Source: an uncultured Flavobacteriaceae bacterium (GTDB taxonomy: Bacteria > Bacteroidota > Bacteroidia > Flavobacteriales > Flavobacteriaceae). From it: a stretch of DNA of 64,000 bases. Within the stretch, counting starts at the first letter, position 1. Each line of letters opens with the position of its first letter. Shown here piece by piece: positions 9,034-18,099 of the stretch. Location: the NCBI GenBank assembly GCA_947498845.1, contig CANMLX010000001.1, positions 1 through 64,000 on the forward strand. Reading direction: 5' to 3'. Below the pieces are notes generated by a model. The model ran no database searches. It saw only the letters and a list, made by a program, of their open reading frames with translations, and was not told where the DNA came from. The position numbers and the translations under genes are program-made.

Positions 9034-10465
9034 AAAACTCTGCATTTTGTGGTGTTCTAGGGTATGGTATTACGTCTCTAATATTAGACATACCTGTAAC
9101 AAACATAACCAGTCGCTCAAAACCAAGACCAAACCCAGAGTGGACAGCAGTACCGTATTTGCGTAAATCTAAATACCACCACAATTCCTCTTCTGGAATA
9201 TCTAAGGCAGCCATTTTTTCTTTTAAAACATCAAGACGTTCTTCGCGTTGTGATCCACCAACAATTTCACCAATGCCAGGAAACAAAATATCCATGGCGC
9301 GTACTGTTTTACCGTCATCATTTAAACGCATATAAAATGCTTTAATATTGGCAGGGTAATCAAATAAAATTACAGGGCATTTAAAGTGTTTTTCTACAAG
9401 AAAGCGTTCGTGCTCACTTTGTAAATCGATACCCCATTCGTTTATTGGAAATTTAAATTTTTTCTTTTTATTAGGCTTGCTGTTACGTAAAATCTCAATA
9501 GCTTCGGTATAACTAACACGTTTAAAGTTATTCTCAATAACAAAGTTTAATTTTTCTATTAAACTCATGTCACTGCGTTCTGCCTGTGGTTTGCTTTTTT
9601 CTTCCTTGAGCAAACGCTGTTCTAGATAACTTAGATCGTCCCTGTTGTTTTCAAGGATATAGCTAAGTACATATTTCATGAAATCTTCAGCCAAATCCAT
9701 ATTACTAGGCAGATCCATAAATGCCACTTCGGGCTCAATCATCCAGAATTCAGAGAGGTGTCTGGATGTATTTGAATTTTCGGCTCTAAATGTAGGGCCA
9801 AAAGTATATACTTTTCCTAAGGCCATGGCGTAGGTTTCTGCTTCTAATTGACCCGATACAGTGAGATTTGTCTCTTTTCCAAAGAAATCTTGCGAATAAT
9901 CTACAGCACCATTATCTTTTAAAGGCGGGTTTTTAGCATCTATTTTGGTGACTTTGAACATTTCTCCAGCACCTTCGGCATCACTCCCTGTTATTATTGG
10001 CGTATGCATGTAATAAAACCCATGATCATTAAAATATTTATGAATGGCAAATGATAATGAGGAACGTAAGCGCATTACCGCACTAAACGTATTGGTACGT
10101 GTTCTTAAATGCGCATGTTCTCTTAGAAACTCAAAAGAGTGCTTTTTGGGTTGAATAGGGTATTGATCTGGATCTGAATCTCCTAAAATGTTAATATATT
10201 TTACCAATATTTCAACATTTTGTCCTTTACCTTGGCTTTCAACCAACTCTCCTTTTATGTGTACTGAAGCTCCTGTGGTAATGCGTTTTAATAAAGCTTC
10301 ATCTGTATTTTCAAAATCAACTACACATTGAATATTATTTATAGTTGAACCATCGTTTAAAGCAATAAATCGGTTTGCTCTAAATGTCCTAACCCAGCCT
10401 TTAATTTCAACTTCGGGAAATTTAATGTCTTTAGTTAGTAAATCTGAAACACTCAATAATTGCAT
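9032..10465 (-). CDS. asnS: Asparaginyl-tRNA synthetase
   Basis: A 477-residue class II aminoacyl-tRNA synthetase. Residues ~1-105 form the OB-fold anticodon-binding domain ([20 protein letters not shown]). The catalytic domain follows with motif 2 around residues 226-246 ([19 protein letters not shown]) and motif 3 near the C-terminus ([15 protein letters not shown]). It charges tRNA-Asn in the cytoplasm. Length is normal. It begins 34 bases after the RND exporter gene ends on the same strand, so the two are probably co-transcribed. The stop codon lies in an AACCATT repeat array. Confidence 0.98.
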   Translation of the reverse strand: MQLLSVSDLLTKDIKFPEVEIKGWVRTFRANRFIALNDGSTINNIQCVVDFENTDEALLKRITTGASVHIKGELVESQGKGQNVEILVKYINILGDSDPDQYPIQPKKHSFEFLREHAHLRTRTNTFSAVMRLRSSLSFAIHKYFNDHGFYYMHTPIITGSDAEGAGEMFKVTKIDAKNPPLKDNGAVDYSQDFFGKETNLTVSGQLEAETYAMALGKVYTFGPTFRAENSNTSRHLSEFWMIEPEVAFMDLPSNMDLAEDFMKYVLSYILENNRDDLSYLEQRLLKEEKSKPQAERSDMSLIEKLNFVIENNFKRVSYTEAIEILRNSKPNKKKKFKFPINEWGIDLQSEHERFLVEKHFKCPVILFDYPANIKAFYMRLNDDGKTVRAMDILFPGIGEIVGGSQREERLDVLKEKMAALDIPEEELWWYLDLRKYGTAVHSGFGLGFERLVMFVTGMSNIRDVIPYPRTPQNAEF

Positions 10466-10499
10466 ATATAACTTATGTTTTGTCTATTTTTTGAACATG

Positions 10500-12902
10500 T
10501 TAAACATTTGTTTTTTCATCATCGTCTTCACCTTCAGGAATAATATTTATTGAAGGTTTTTTTAGTACTTCCTTGTTAGCAATACTACGTTCTAAAGATA
10601 ATAAAAGTGAAGGTAATAATAATAGATTAGATAACATAGCAAATAGTAAAGTTGCTGATACTAGAGCTCCTAAAGCCACTGTGCCTCCAAAGCTTGAAAT
10701 AGTAAATACCGAAAATCCAAAAAACAGAACAATAGATGTATAAAACATACTTACACCGGTTTCACGTAATGCACCATATACAGAAACTTTAATTTTCCAC
10801 TTATTGGCTTGTAACTCTTGCCTGTATTTAGCAAGAAAATGGATTGTATCGTCCACAGAAATACCAAAAGCAATACTAAACACCAATATGGTTGATGGTT
10901 TTATTGGGACACCTAAATAGCCCATCAAACCAGCAGTAATTAGTAATGGTAATAAATTGGGTATTAAAGAAACAATAATCATCCTTCCCGATCTAAACAT
11001 GTATGCCATAAAAAGCGCTATTAAAAGGATAGCCAATGATAGAGAAATGGCAAGGTTTTTTACTAAATAGGTGGTGCCTTTTTGAAAAACCAATGCTTTA
11101 CCTGTCATGGTTACATTGTAACGCTCTTTAGGAAATGCTTTATCAATTTCGTTCTGAAGGTTTTCCTGGATACGTTCCATTTTATCGGTGCCTACATCTT
11201 TCATAAACGTAGTTATTCTTGCATATTGCCCAGTACTATCGACAAAATTGCTTAATAAATCTACATTTGATGAAGAGTTTTTAGCATAGGATAGAATAAA
11301 ACTATTTTCTTGTGATGTTGGTAATTGGTAGTGTTTAGGGTTGCCATTATAGTAAGCTTGTTTAGAATATTTTACTAAGCTTACTACCGATATTGGTTTA
11401 GATAATTCAGGTGTTTCTGCAATGTACTCTTCAACCTTATTCATACGCTTTAAGGTAGAAAGTTTCATAACACCTTTTTTACGTTTTGTATCTATCATTA
11501 TTTCTAATGGCATAATTCCATTAAATTCTTTTTCGAAAAACCGTATGTCTTTAAAGAATTGGGCTTCTTTAGGCATGTCTTCAATCAAACTCCCCGATAT
11601 TTTTATTTTATACATACCTATCATACTTACAATAAGCAATATTATCGAAAAAGAGTAAATCGCAATTTTGCGTTGTTTTACCATCCACTCCATCCAATTT
11701 ACAAAACCACCTATCCATTTTTTGTTTAAGTGTTCTAGGTGGCGTTCTTTAGGATAAGGTAAAAAAGTGTATATAATGGGGATGATGAGTAAACATAGTA
11801 TAAAAATGGCAAGAATACTTAGAGAAGCTACAATGCCAAACTCTTTTAAAAGTTTACTTTGCGTGAGAATAAAGGTAGCAAAACCAGAAGCTGTAGTAAC
11901 ATTAGTCATTAACGTAGCATTACCTATTTTTGTGATAACACGTTGCAGTGATTTTACTTTATTGCCATGCAGTTTAACTTCGTTTTGATATTTATTTATT
12001 AAGAAAATACAATTAGGTATACCAATAACGATAATTAAAGGCGGTATTAAGGCTGTTAAAACTGTGATTTCGTAATTTAAAAAACCTATAATTCCCAGTG
12101 TCCACATAACGCCTATACAAACCACAATAAGCGATATAAATGTAGCTCTAAACGATCTAAAAAATAAAAAGAAGATAAACGAGGTAACAATCAAAGCGGC
12201 ACCTACAAACCAACCAATTTCACTAACAATAATTTGAGAATTTAGTGTGCGTATGTAAGGCATTCCAGAAATTCTAACTTTTAAATTTGTGGCGTCCTGA
12301 AACGTATTTATCTTGGGAATAAGAGTGTTTACCACAAAGTCTTTTCTGGCAGATGTATTTACAATATCTTTTTTAAGGTAAATAGCGGTTCTTATGGTTT
12401 CTGATGTACTGTTAAAAAGAAAATTGTCATAGAAAGGGTATTTTTTAAACAGCTCATTTTTAAGGGTGTTGATTTCTTTTGTGCTTGAAACCGAATCCTT
12501 AATAAATGGATGAAGGTTAAACCGTTCTTCTTTGGTGTTTTTAACAAGTTTTTGAAGGTCTTTTATGGAAATTACCGAAGCAACAGCATCAGATTTTTTA
12601 AAACTATTAGAAAGTTTATTCCATGCATTTAACTTGTCTACGGTAAATAAACTAGAGTCTTTTACGCCTATTACAATTAAATTACCCTCTTCTCCAAAAG
12701 TTTCCAGAAAATTATTATAGGTAATATTGACCTCATGATCGTCTGGTAGGAGGTTAGCTTCTGTATAAGTAAAACGCATGTTCTCCCACTTTAAGCTAAA
12801 GAGAATTGTAACAATAATTACCCCAATAAGAATGGCAATCTTATTGCGCAGAATTATTCTGGCGACAACGTCCCAAAAGTCCTTAGTGAAAAGTTTTAAC
12901 AT
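10500..12902 (-). CDS. RND/MMPL-family exporter
   Basis: An 800-residue inner-membrane protein with the duplicated MMPL architecture: an N-terminal membrane helix (~20-38), a periplasmic loop (~40-220), five to six helices, then a helix near 415-435, a second loop (~440-620) and a second helix bundle. The GISVDDTIHFLAKY segment in the second bundle fits the proton-relay region of RND pumps. The C-terminal cytoplasmic tail is acidic (EGEDDDEK). It probably exports lipids or hydrophobic compounds; the substrate is not evident. No membrane-fusion or TolC-type partner is adjacent, which fits MMPL-type rather than tripartite pumps. Confidence 0.9.
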   Translation of the reverse strand: MLKLFTKDFWDVVARIILRNKIAILIGVIIVTILFSLKWENMRFTYTEANLLPDDHEVNITYNNFLETFGEEGNLIVIGVKDSSLFTVDKLNAWNKLSNSFKKSDAVASVISIKDLQKLVKNTKEERFNLHPFIKDSVSSTKEINTLKNELFKKYPFYDNFLFNSTSETIRTAIYLKKDIVNTSARKDFVVNTLIPKINTFQDATNLKVRISGMPYIRTLNSQIIVSEIGWFVGAALIVTSFIFFLFFRSFRATFISLIVVCIGVMWTLGIIGFLNYEITVLTALIPPLIIVIGIPNCIFLINKYQNEVKLHGNKVKSLQRVITKIGNATLMTNVTTASGFATFILTQSKLLKEFGIVASLSILAIFILCLLIIPIIYTFLPYPKERHLEHLNKKWIGGFVNWMEWMVKQRKIAIYSFSIILLIVSMIGMYKIKISGSLIEDMPKEAQFFKDIRFFEKEFNGIMPLEIMIDTKRKKGVMKLSTLKRMNKVEEYIAETPELSKPISVVSLVKYSKQAYYNGNPKHYQLPTSQENSFILSYAKNSSSNVDLLSNFVDSTGQYARITTFMKDVGTDKMERIQENLQNEIDKAFPKERYNVTMTGKALVFQKGTTYLVKNLAISLSLAILLIALFMAYMFRSGRMIIVSLIPNLLPLLITAGLMGYLGVPIKPSTILVFSIAFGISVDDTIHFLAKYRQELQANKWKIKVSVYGALRETGVSMFYTSIVLFFGFSVFTISSFGGTVALGALVSATLLFAMLSNLLLLPSLLLSLERSIANKEVLKKPSINIIPEGEDDDEKTNV

Positions 12903-12921
12903 GCCTCATTATAAAGAGGGG

Positions 12922-12929
12922 CAAAGGTA
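12922..12929 (-). promoter_or_regulatory. -7 element for the exporter-asnS transcript
   Basis: The minus strand reads TACCTTTG, a match to TAnnTTTG, about 20 bases before the ATG at 12902. Confidence 0.55.
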
Positions 12930-13246
12930 GAAAAAACCTATCTATAATCTAATTTTATACTGTTTTATTATGGTTAAATCCAAATTCTGCATTAGAAAAC
13001 CGTAGCCTGCCTGGTGGTAGACATTACGTATTTAATGCTCTGTAAAATCTATCGTTTTCTTTTGTAAAACTTAACGTTGGAATTGGTGTAATTCAACCAT
13101 AGTGATGCTATACTTAAATTACGAAAGCACTTTGCTTTTAATTATTATAACTTTCATTTAATACATAATTCTGCATTAAATAGAAGCTATAAAATATAGC
13201 TCTAAAATATATGTAAACGTTTGTAAATGGATAAATAAGTGTTTAA

Positions 13247-13254
13247 TATCTTTG
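13247..13254 (+). promoter_or_regulatory. Promoter of the mepB-like operon
   Basis: TATCTTTG matches the Bacteroidota -7 consensus and a TTG at 13221-13223 is a candidate -33 element, 23 bases upstream, at the long end of the usual range. The start codon follows at 13282. The rest of the gap 12930-13246 shows no ORF or strong repeat. Confidence 0.6.
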
Positions 13255-13281
13255 TGTTTGTATAAAGATGTAGATTAGTAT

Positions 13282-13767
13282 ATGTTAAACGAGAAAGAAA
13301 AAGAAGTTTATGAGCGGTGTGGTTTTAATTTACATAAGCTTAAAGTAGAACTAGAAGGTAAAAGCTATAATGCAGCAATATTTCAGTTAAATAATTTTAA
13401 TATTATTTATAGAAAAGGAAAAGTGACTCCCAAAAAAGCGGGACAGTTTGTTACATTTTGGAAAAGAAATGAAAAAGGGATTACTGTACCATTTCATGAA
13501 AATGATGTATTTGATTTTTTTGTAGTGAGTGTTCATCAAACAGATCGTTTAGGACATTTTGTTTTTCCAAAAAACATCTTAATTAAGTATGGAATACTAT
13601 CAACAAATATTAAAGACGGGAAGAGAGGATTTCGGGTCTATTCTATTTGGGATAAAGTTAACAGTAGGCAAGCTGCAAAAACTCAAGAATGGCAGAATGA
13701 TTATTTTGTAGAATTAAAAGATGCTATAGATTGTAAAGAACTGCATAGGTTATACACTATTAAATAA
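13282..13767 (+). CDS. MepB-family protein
   Basis: A 161-residue protein that fits the MepB family in length and conserved blocks: IIYRKGKVTPKKAGQFVTFW, FVVSVHQTDRLGHFVFPKNIL and KGKRGFRVYSIWD-like sequence near the C-terminus. MepB is named after the third gene of the staphylococcal mepRAB operon; its biochemical role is not established. In this window there is no MepA-type multidrug pump or MepR regulator beside it. It starts a likely three-gene operon with a zinc-ribbon protein and a GIDE-domain protein (gaps 18 and 3 bases). Confidence 0.8.
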   Translation: MLNEKEKEVYERCGFNLHKLKVELEGKSYNAAIFQLNNFNIIYRKGKVTPKKAGQFVTFWKRNEKGITVPFHENDVFDFFVVSVHQTDRLGHFVFPKNILIKYGILSTNIKDGKRGFRVYSIWDKVNSRQAAKTQEWQNDYFVELKDAIDCKELHRLYTIK

Positions 13768-13785
13768 TATTAAAATTAAATAGCC

Positions 13786-14136
13786 ATGGAACAAAAAAGG
13801 TGTTTAGAATGCAATGAGAAAATTATTGGGAGAATAGATAAAAAATTCTGTAACGATTCTTGTAGAAACACATATAATAACAGGATTAATAAGGATAATA
13901 AGAATTTAATAAGAAACACCAACAATAGGCTTCGTAAAAATTATAGGATTTTAGAAGGACTAAATCCAGAGCAAAAAACCAAAACATCCAGAGCTAAATT
14001 AGTTGAAGCTGGATTTGATTTCAACTATTTTACCAGTATTTACACAACAAAAGCGGGAACTATATATTATTTTGTTTACAATCAAGGTTACTTACCTTTG
14101 GAGGGAGATTATTATGCACTTGTAAAACGAGAATAA
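13786..14136 (+). CDS. Zinc-ribbon protein of unknown function
   Basis: A 116-residue protein. Cys6-x2-Cys9 and Cys22-x3-Cys26 form a small N-terminal zinc ribbon, followed by a very Asn/Lys/Arg-rich helical stretch (residues ~28-60) and a C-terminal YYFVYNQGYLPLEGDYY block. Proteins like this are widespread in Bacteroidota and uncharacterised. The basic region could bind nucleic acid. It is separated by 18 bases from the mepB-like gene and 3 bases from the next gene. Confidence 0.75.
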   Translation: MEQKRCLECNEKIIGRIDKKFCNDSCRNTYNNRINKDNKNLIRNTNNRLRKNYRILEGLNPEQKTKTSRAKLVEAGFDFNYFTSIYTTKAGTIYYFVYNQGYLPLEGDYYALVKRE

Positions 14137-14139
14137 ATT

Positions 14140-14844
14140 ATGACCTTTCAATCCATAGAACATGTAATACCCTATTTTGCTCTTATCGTTTTTATAGTTA
14201 TTGGTGTTTTAATATATCGTTTTGAAAAGAAACAACGTATTTTAAGAATGCTTTCTAAATTCGAATTTAAAGAGGTGTCTAAGTTTAGAACTAATATGCC
14301 TATAAAAATTTACGGTAGGGTATCGCATGTACACGAACCGTTTTTAGCGCCCTATAGTCAACGCAAATGTGTGGCCTACGAATTTAAGATTGAACAAAAA
14401 AAGAGTACTGGTAAAAATTCGCATTGGGATACTTTAGTTGAAGAAGTAGATATTCAGGATTTTTTTATTGAAAGTCGAGGCGAAAAGGTGATAATTAAAC
14501 CAACAAAATCACCTAAAAACTACTATAGTTATCTGGTAGAAGACAAAAGTACGCGTTCGGGGTTCTTAAATGATCCCTCTCCTAGATTTCAAGAATTACT
14601 CAACCAACATAGCATTAATGCAGAGCATTTTTTTGGAGTAAATAAAAAATTAAGATATTCTGAACGTATACTAGAAGTAGGGGAGACAGTAACCGTAGCG
14701 GGAATAGCCACATGGAAAGCTTTAGACAAACCAATCCCTGGCTACAATTATTCTAAAATTGCAGCTTTAAGTGGTAATAAAGATCAAAAACTTATTATTA
14801 CAGATTTACCCAAGGCAGCTCCTAAAAAAAAACATAATGTTTGA
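14140..14844 (+). CDS. GIDE-domain membrane protein
   Basis: A 234-residue protein with one N-terminal membrane helix (~10-27) followed by a GIDE-like domain (YGRVSHVHEPFLAPYSQRKCVAYEF ... VEEVDIQDFFIES ... RYSERILEVGETVTVAG). In eukaryotes this domain occurs in the mitochondrial E3 ligase MUL1/MAPL next to a RING finger. The bacterial forms lack the RING, as here, so ubiquitin-ligase activity should not be assumed. The soluble part probably faces the cytoplasm, since the start is short and the flank after the helix is basic (FEKKQR). Function is unknown. It ends 7 bases from the convergent CBS gene. Confidence 0.75.
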   Translation: MTFQSIEHVIPYFALIVFIVIGVLIYRFEKKQRILRMLSKFEFKEVSKFRTNMPIKIYGRVSHVHEPFLAPYSQRKCVAYEFKIEQKKSTGKNSHWDTLVEEVDIQDFFIESRGEKVIIKPTKSPKNYYSYLVEDKSTRSGFLNDPSPRFQELLNQHSINAEHFFGVNKKLRYSERILEVGETVTVAGIATWKALDKPIPGYNYSKIAALSGNKDQKLIITDLPKAAPKKKHNV

Positions 14845-14851
14845 TTGTCTT

Positions 14852-15319
14852 TTATTTCCAAGTTTGCCCTTTAAGTGTCATTGCAGCTTTTAAAACATCT
14901 TTTTGACTTATCTGCCCTATAAGTTTGCCATTTTCAACAATAGGAAAACGCCTGCGTTTTGCATTTAAAAACTTATTAGCTGCATCGAAAATATTCATAT
15001 TGCCGTCAATAGTTTCAACATTGGTTGCCATATGCTTTTCAATGGTTTGGTCCTGCATAGGCATGTTATAATATCTACTTTCACTAATTTGCTTTATACA
15101 GTCTCCTTCAGAAATAATACCAATAATTTCATTTTTTTCATTAACTACAGGGCCTCCAGAAATACGATTTTTTATTAAGGTTTGCATAACAGTATCTATG
15201 CTTTGGTCTGGTTTAAACGTGATTAAGTTTTTAGACATGTAATCGCTTACCTTTAAAGGCGTCGCCTCTATCGTATTTGTTTGTTGTCTTCTCGCCCCTT
15301 GAAAACTTTTTATCCCCAT
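14852..15319 (-). CDS. CBS-domain protein
   Basis: A 155-residue cytoplasmic protein made of a CBS pair: the first domain at about residues 25-80 (SDYMSKNLITFKPDQSIDTVMQTLIKNRISGGPVV) and the second at about 95-150 (MATNVETIDGNMNIFDAANKFL ... RRFPIVENGKLIGQISQKDVLKA). Stand-alone CBS pairs bind adenosine nucleotides and regulate partner proteins; the partner is unknown here. Confidence 0.9.
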   Translation of the reverse strand: MGIKSFQGARRQQTNTIEATPLKVSDYMSKNLITFKPDQSIDTVMQTLIKNRISGGPVVNEKNEIIGIISEGDCIKQISESRYYNMPMQDQTIEKHMATNVETIDGNMNIFDAANKFLNAKRRRFPIVENGKLIGQISQKDVLKAAMTLKGQTWK

Positions 15320-15637
15320 AATATTTATTATTTAATTGAAAATCAATTTAGTAAAAAAATATTACTTTTCCTAAGCCAACTAAAAAAGTACTTACATAAA
15401 GGGTTGTGAATTACTGTATTTTCATGAAATTAACCAATAGATTACTAATATGATAATAGTAATATCTAAATATTAGTTGTATTGAATATTTCCTGGTCTG
15501 TTATCATGCTTAAGACGTGATATTTTTAAAGAAACTTAATAATTAATAAATTTTTAAGAATTAAACTGTTAAATTTTTATAGTTTTGGACGCTAATAATT
15601 TTATCCATAGATTATTTTAATTATTAAAAAAGTATAG
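15320..15637. other. Non-coding gap between divergent genes
   Basis: Very AT-rich sequence between the CBS gene and the TPR-like gene. It must contain both promoters, but no convincing TAnnTTTG, repeat, RNA or ORF was recognised. Confidence 0.5.
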
Positions 15638-16339
15638 ATGATGAGACAGTTAATAACAACCTTGGTTTTTGTAATTACTTACCAAATAGGAGCCCAAAGT
15701 AATACAGATTTAATAAAACATTTTGAGGCTTATAGTAAACAAATGCGTTTACAAGGTGATGTACAAGGTACTATTAATGCAATGACACATTTAAATATAT
15801 TGCAACCTTCTGAGGCAAGAAAAGATACTTTAGCCTATGTATATATGTCTGAAGGAAGACATATGGAAGCATTAAATACCATAGGTATTGATAAAAAGAT
15901 AGACGATACAGATATAGCCATTCAAGTAAAAGCAATGTCTTTAAAGGCATTAAAACAACCAGAACGTGCTTTAGTGCATTTTGATGAAATGTTTAAACGC
16001 AATCCCAACCCTACTGTGGCTTACGAATTAGCCGAATTAAATTTACAATTAAGTAAGTTAGAAGATGCTTTAGTACATATTAATTATGGTTTGGAAAATT
16101 CTAAGCCAGATATGAAACGTGCGTTTTATGAGCGCCAAACGCCTTATCAAGTAGGTTTAAAAAGTGCCTTTAATTATTTAAAAGCATTGCAGTTGTATCA
16201 AAAAGATCCTAAAAAAAATATTGATGCTGCTGTAGATATTTTAGATGCAACACTTAAGGAAGAACCTAGCTTTAACATTATTCAACTTACCAAGACAGAG
16301 TTGTTAAGACAAAAGCAAGCACAACAAACAAAAGAGTAA
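15638..16339 (+). CDS. Exported TPR-like protein
   Basis: A 233-residue protein with a signal peptide (MMRQLITTLVFVITYQIGAQ) and helical repeats of TPR type: LAYVYMSEGRHMEALNTIG, AIQVKAMSLKALKQPERALVHFDEMF and VAYELAELNLQLSKLEDALVHINYGL. It is probably a periplasmic protein-protein interaction scaffold. Either of the first two Met codons can serve as start. It is convergent with a lipoprotein gene, 3 bases away. Confidence 0.78.
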   Translation: MMRQLITTLVFVITYQIGAQSNTDLIKHFEAYSKQMRLQGDVQGTINAMTHLNILQPSEARKDTLAYVYMSEGRHMEALNTIGIDKKIDDTDIAIQVKAMSLKALKQPERALVHFDEMFKRNPNPTVAYELAELNLQLSKLEDALVHINYGLENSKPDMKRAFYERQTPYQVGLKSAFNYLKALQLYQKDPKKNIDAAVDILDATLKEEPSFNIIQLTKTELLRQKQAQQTKE

Positions 16340-16342
16340 TTG

Positions 16343-16870
16343 TTAAATTGGTCTTACAATCTTTTGGTTTTCTTTTTCAAGCTTTTTATTTAATTGAAAG
16401 TTAAGACTAGAAAAAGCTATTAAAAGGTCTTCAATAGCATGTTTAAGTTCAAGCTTTTTAGTTGTAGAAAGATTTACAGCTTCTTGCATTTGGTATAACA
16501 TAGTTTCAATTACTTTTACTCTAGATTCAGTTGCAGGTGATTTTAGCCCTTGTGGAATTTCTTTTTTTAAATTCTTGATAAACTCGAAAAAGTCTTCTTT
16601 ATCAATTAAGAAGAAAGAAAAATCTGCTCTTTTAGTTTGTTCAATAATTTCTACTAGCTTAGAATAACTTGCCCAATCCTTGGCTAGCTTTTCTCCCTTT
16701 TCATCTAATATAAAATCAATATATTTAATTTTAGAGATGTCTGCCTCGGTAAGCGTTGTACTACTACTTTTTTCTTCTTTGATATCAATTTGAGGATTGC
16801 TTTTGGTAGCGTTCTTGCAAGAACTCATTAAAAAGAGTGTACTTAAAATTCCGAAAAATAGTAGTTTCAT
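16343..16870 (-). CDS. Lipoprotein of unknown function
   Basis: A 175-residue protein with a lipoprotein signal peptide whose lipobox LMSSC puts the lipidated Cys at residue 18. The mature part is charged and predominantly helical (long Lys/Glu runs), with no recognised domain. Likely anchored to the inner or outer membrane facing the periplasm. Confidence 0.75.
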   Translation of the reverse strand: MKLLFFGILSTLFLMSSCKNATKSNPQIDIKEEKSSSTTLTEADISKIKYIDFILDEKGEKLAKDWASYSKLVEIIEQTKRADFSFFLIDKEDFFEFIKNLKKEIPQGLKSPATESRVKVIETMLYQMQEAVNLSTTKKLELKHAIEDLLIAFSSLNFQLNKKLEKENQKIVRPI

Positions 16871-16978
16871 TTGGGAATTAATTTCTATTAATATGGCACA
16901 AATATATAGTAATACTTTACTTTTTATAACATTTTAATTAATTGTATATTTGGATGTCCCTAAAATCTAATTTTTAAA

Positions 16979-17566
16979 ATGTTAGAAGACTTTCTTTCAA
17001 ATGTTAAATATGGCGTAGACCATGTACTAGATATAAACGCCTACGATCATGTTTTATTTTTAATAGTACTTACAGTTCCTTATATTTTTAAGGATTGGAA
17101 ACGCGTTCTATTATTAGTTTCTTTATTCACATTAGGTCATACTCTTTCACTTGTTTTAGCTGTTTATAAAATAGTTACTGTAAGTAGTGCTTTGGTAGAG
17201 TTTTTAATACCTGTTACAATATTGATTATGGCTATTTTTAATGTGTTTACAGCAGGTAAGGGACCAAAGAAGGAGCGCATAGGTGTATTGTTTTTTACAG
17301 CGTTATTTTTTGGTTTAATACATGGATTAGGTTTTGCAAGGGAATTTAAAATGTTTTTTGGAGATTCCCATAATAAGTTACTATCACTTATAGAGTTTGC
17401 GCTTGGTATTGAAATAGCCCAAGTTATTATAGTTTTTATAGTGTTATTTTTGGCGTTTTTGATACAAACTATTTTTAGATTTTCTAAACGTGATTGGGTA
17501 ATGGTAATATCGTCTATAGTAATAGGCTTAGTGATTCCCATGATACTTGGTAGTAATTTGTTATAG
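16979..17566 (+). CDS. HupE/UreJ-family membrane protein
   Basis: A 195-residue protein with about six membrane helices. Family features are AYDHVLFLIVL near the N-terminus, TLGHTLSLVLAV in the second helix pair, and FGLIHGLGFAREF. The conserved Asp-His and Gly-His positions in helices suggest metal passage. Relatives HupE and UreJ are implicated in nickel or cobalt uptake, but the metal here is unproven, as no hydrogenase or urease genes are in the window. Confidence 0.85.
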   Translation: MLEDFLSNVKYGVDHVLDINAYDHVLFLIVLTVPYIFKDWKRVLLLVSLFTLGHTLSLVLAVYKIVTVSSALVEFLIPVTILIMAIFNVFTAGKGPKKERIGVLFFTALFFGLIHGLGFAREFKMFFGDSHNKLLSLIEFALGIEIAQVIIVFIVLFLAFLIQTIFRFSKRDWVMVISSIVIGLVIPMILGSNLL

Positions 17567-17667
17567 TTTAGCTTTCAACAAAAAAACTTTAGTAAAATTT
17601 TAATAAGTTACTATTGTAAGTAGAGTAACAACGTATTATTTTCGTTCTCGAATTTCATAAAAAATAT

Positions 17668-18099
17668 ATGCAGGAAGACAAACAACTTAAATACGATAAA
17701 GCATATTTACGAATTGCTAAAGAATGGGGGAAGTTGTCTTATTGTAAAAGAAAGCAAGTTGGCGCAATTATTGTTAAAGATAGAATGATTATCTCTGATG
17801 GTTATAATGGTACACCCACCGGTTTTGAAAATTTTTGTGAAGATGAAGAAGGCTATACCAAATGGTATGTATTACATGCCGAAGCTAATGCAATTTTAAA
17901 AGTAGCAGCTTCTACACAATCTTGTAAAGGAGCAACACTTTACATTACATTGTCCCCATGTAAGGAATGTAGTAAACTTATACATCAATCAGGAATTGTA
18001 AGAGTTGTATATCATCAATCATATAAAGATGATTCAGGATTAAAATTTTTAGAGAGAGCAGGAATAGAATTAAAATTATTGGAAGATATAGAGGTATAA
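17668..18099 (+). CDS. dCMP deaminase (ComEB-like cytidine/deoxycytidylate deaminase)
   Basis: A 143-residue zinc deaminase. The zinc site is His70-Ala-Glu72 plus Cys98-x2-Cys101 (HAEANAIL, SPCKECSK), with Glu72 as proton shuttle. The N-terminal SYCKRKQVGAIIVKDRMIISDGYNGTPTG block is typical of dCMP deaminases, which convert dCMP to dUMP for thymidylate synthesis. The stop codon shares one base with the start of the S41 peptidase gene, so they are translationally coupled. Confidence 0.92.
   Translation: MQEDKQLKYDKAYLRIAKEWGKLSYCKRKQVGAIIVKDRMIISDGYNGTPTGFENFCEDEEGYTKWYVLHAEANAILKVAASTQSCKGATLYITLSPCKECSKLIHQSGIVRVVYHQSYKDDSGLKFLERAGIELKLLEDIEV

Noticed and set aside
14140..14844. Bacterial ubiquitin ligase
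   Set aside because: The GIDE-like domain is present but the RING finger that gives ligase activity in eukaryotes is missing.
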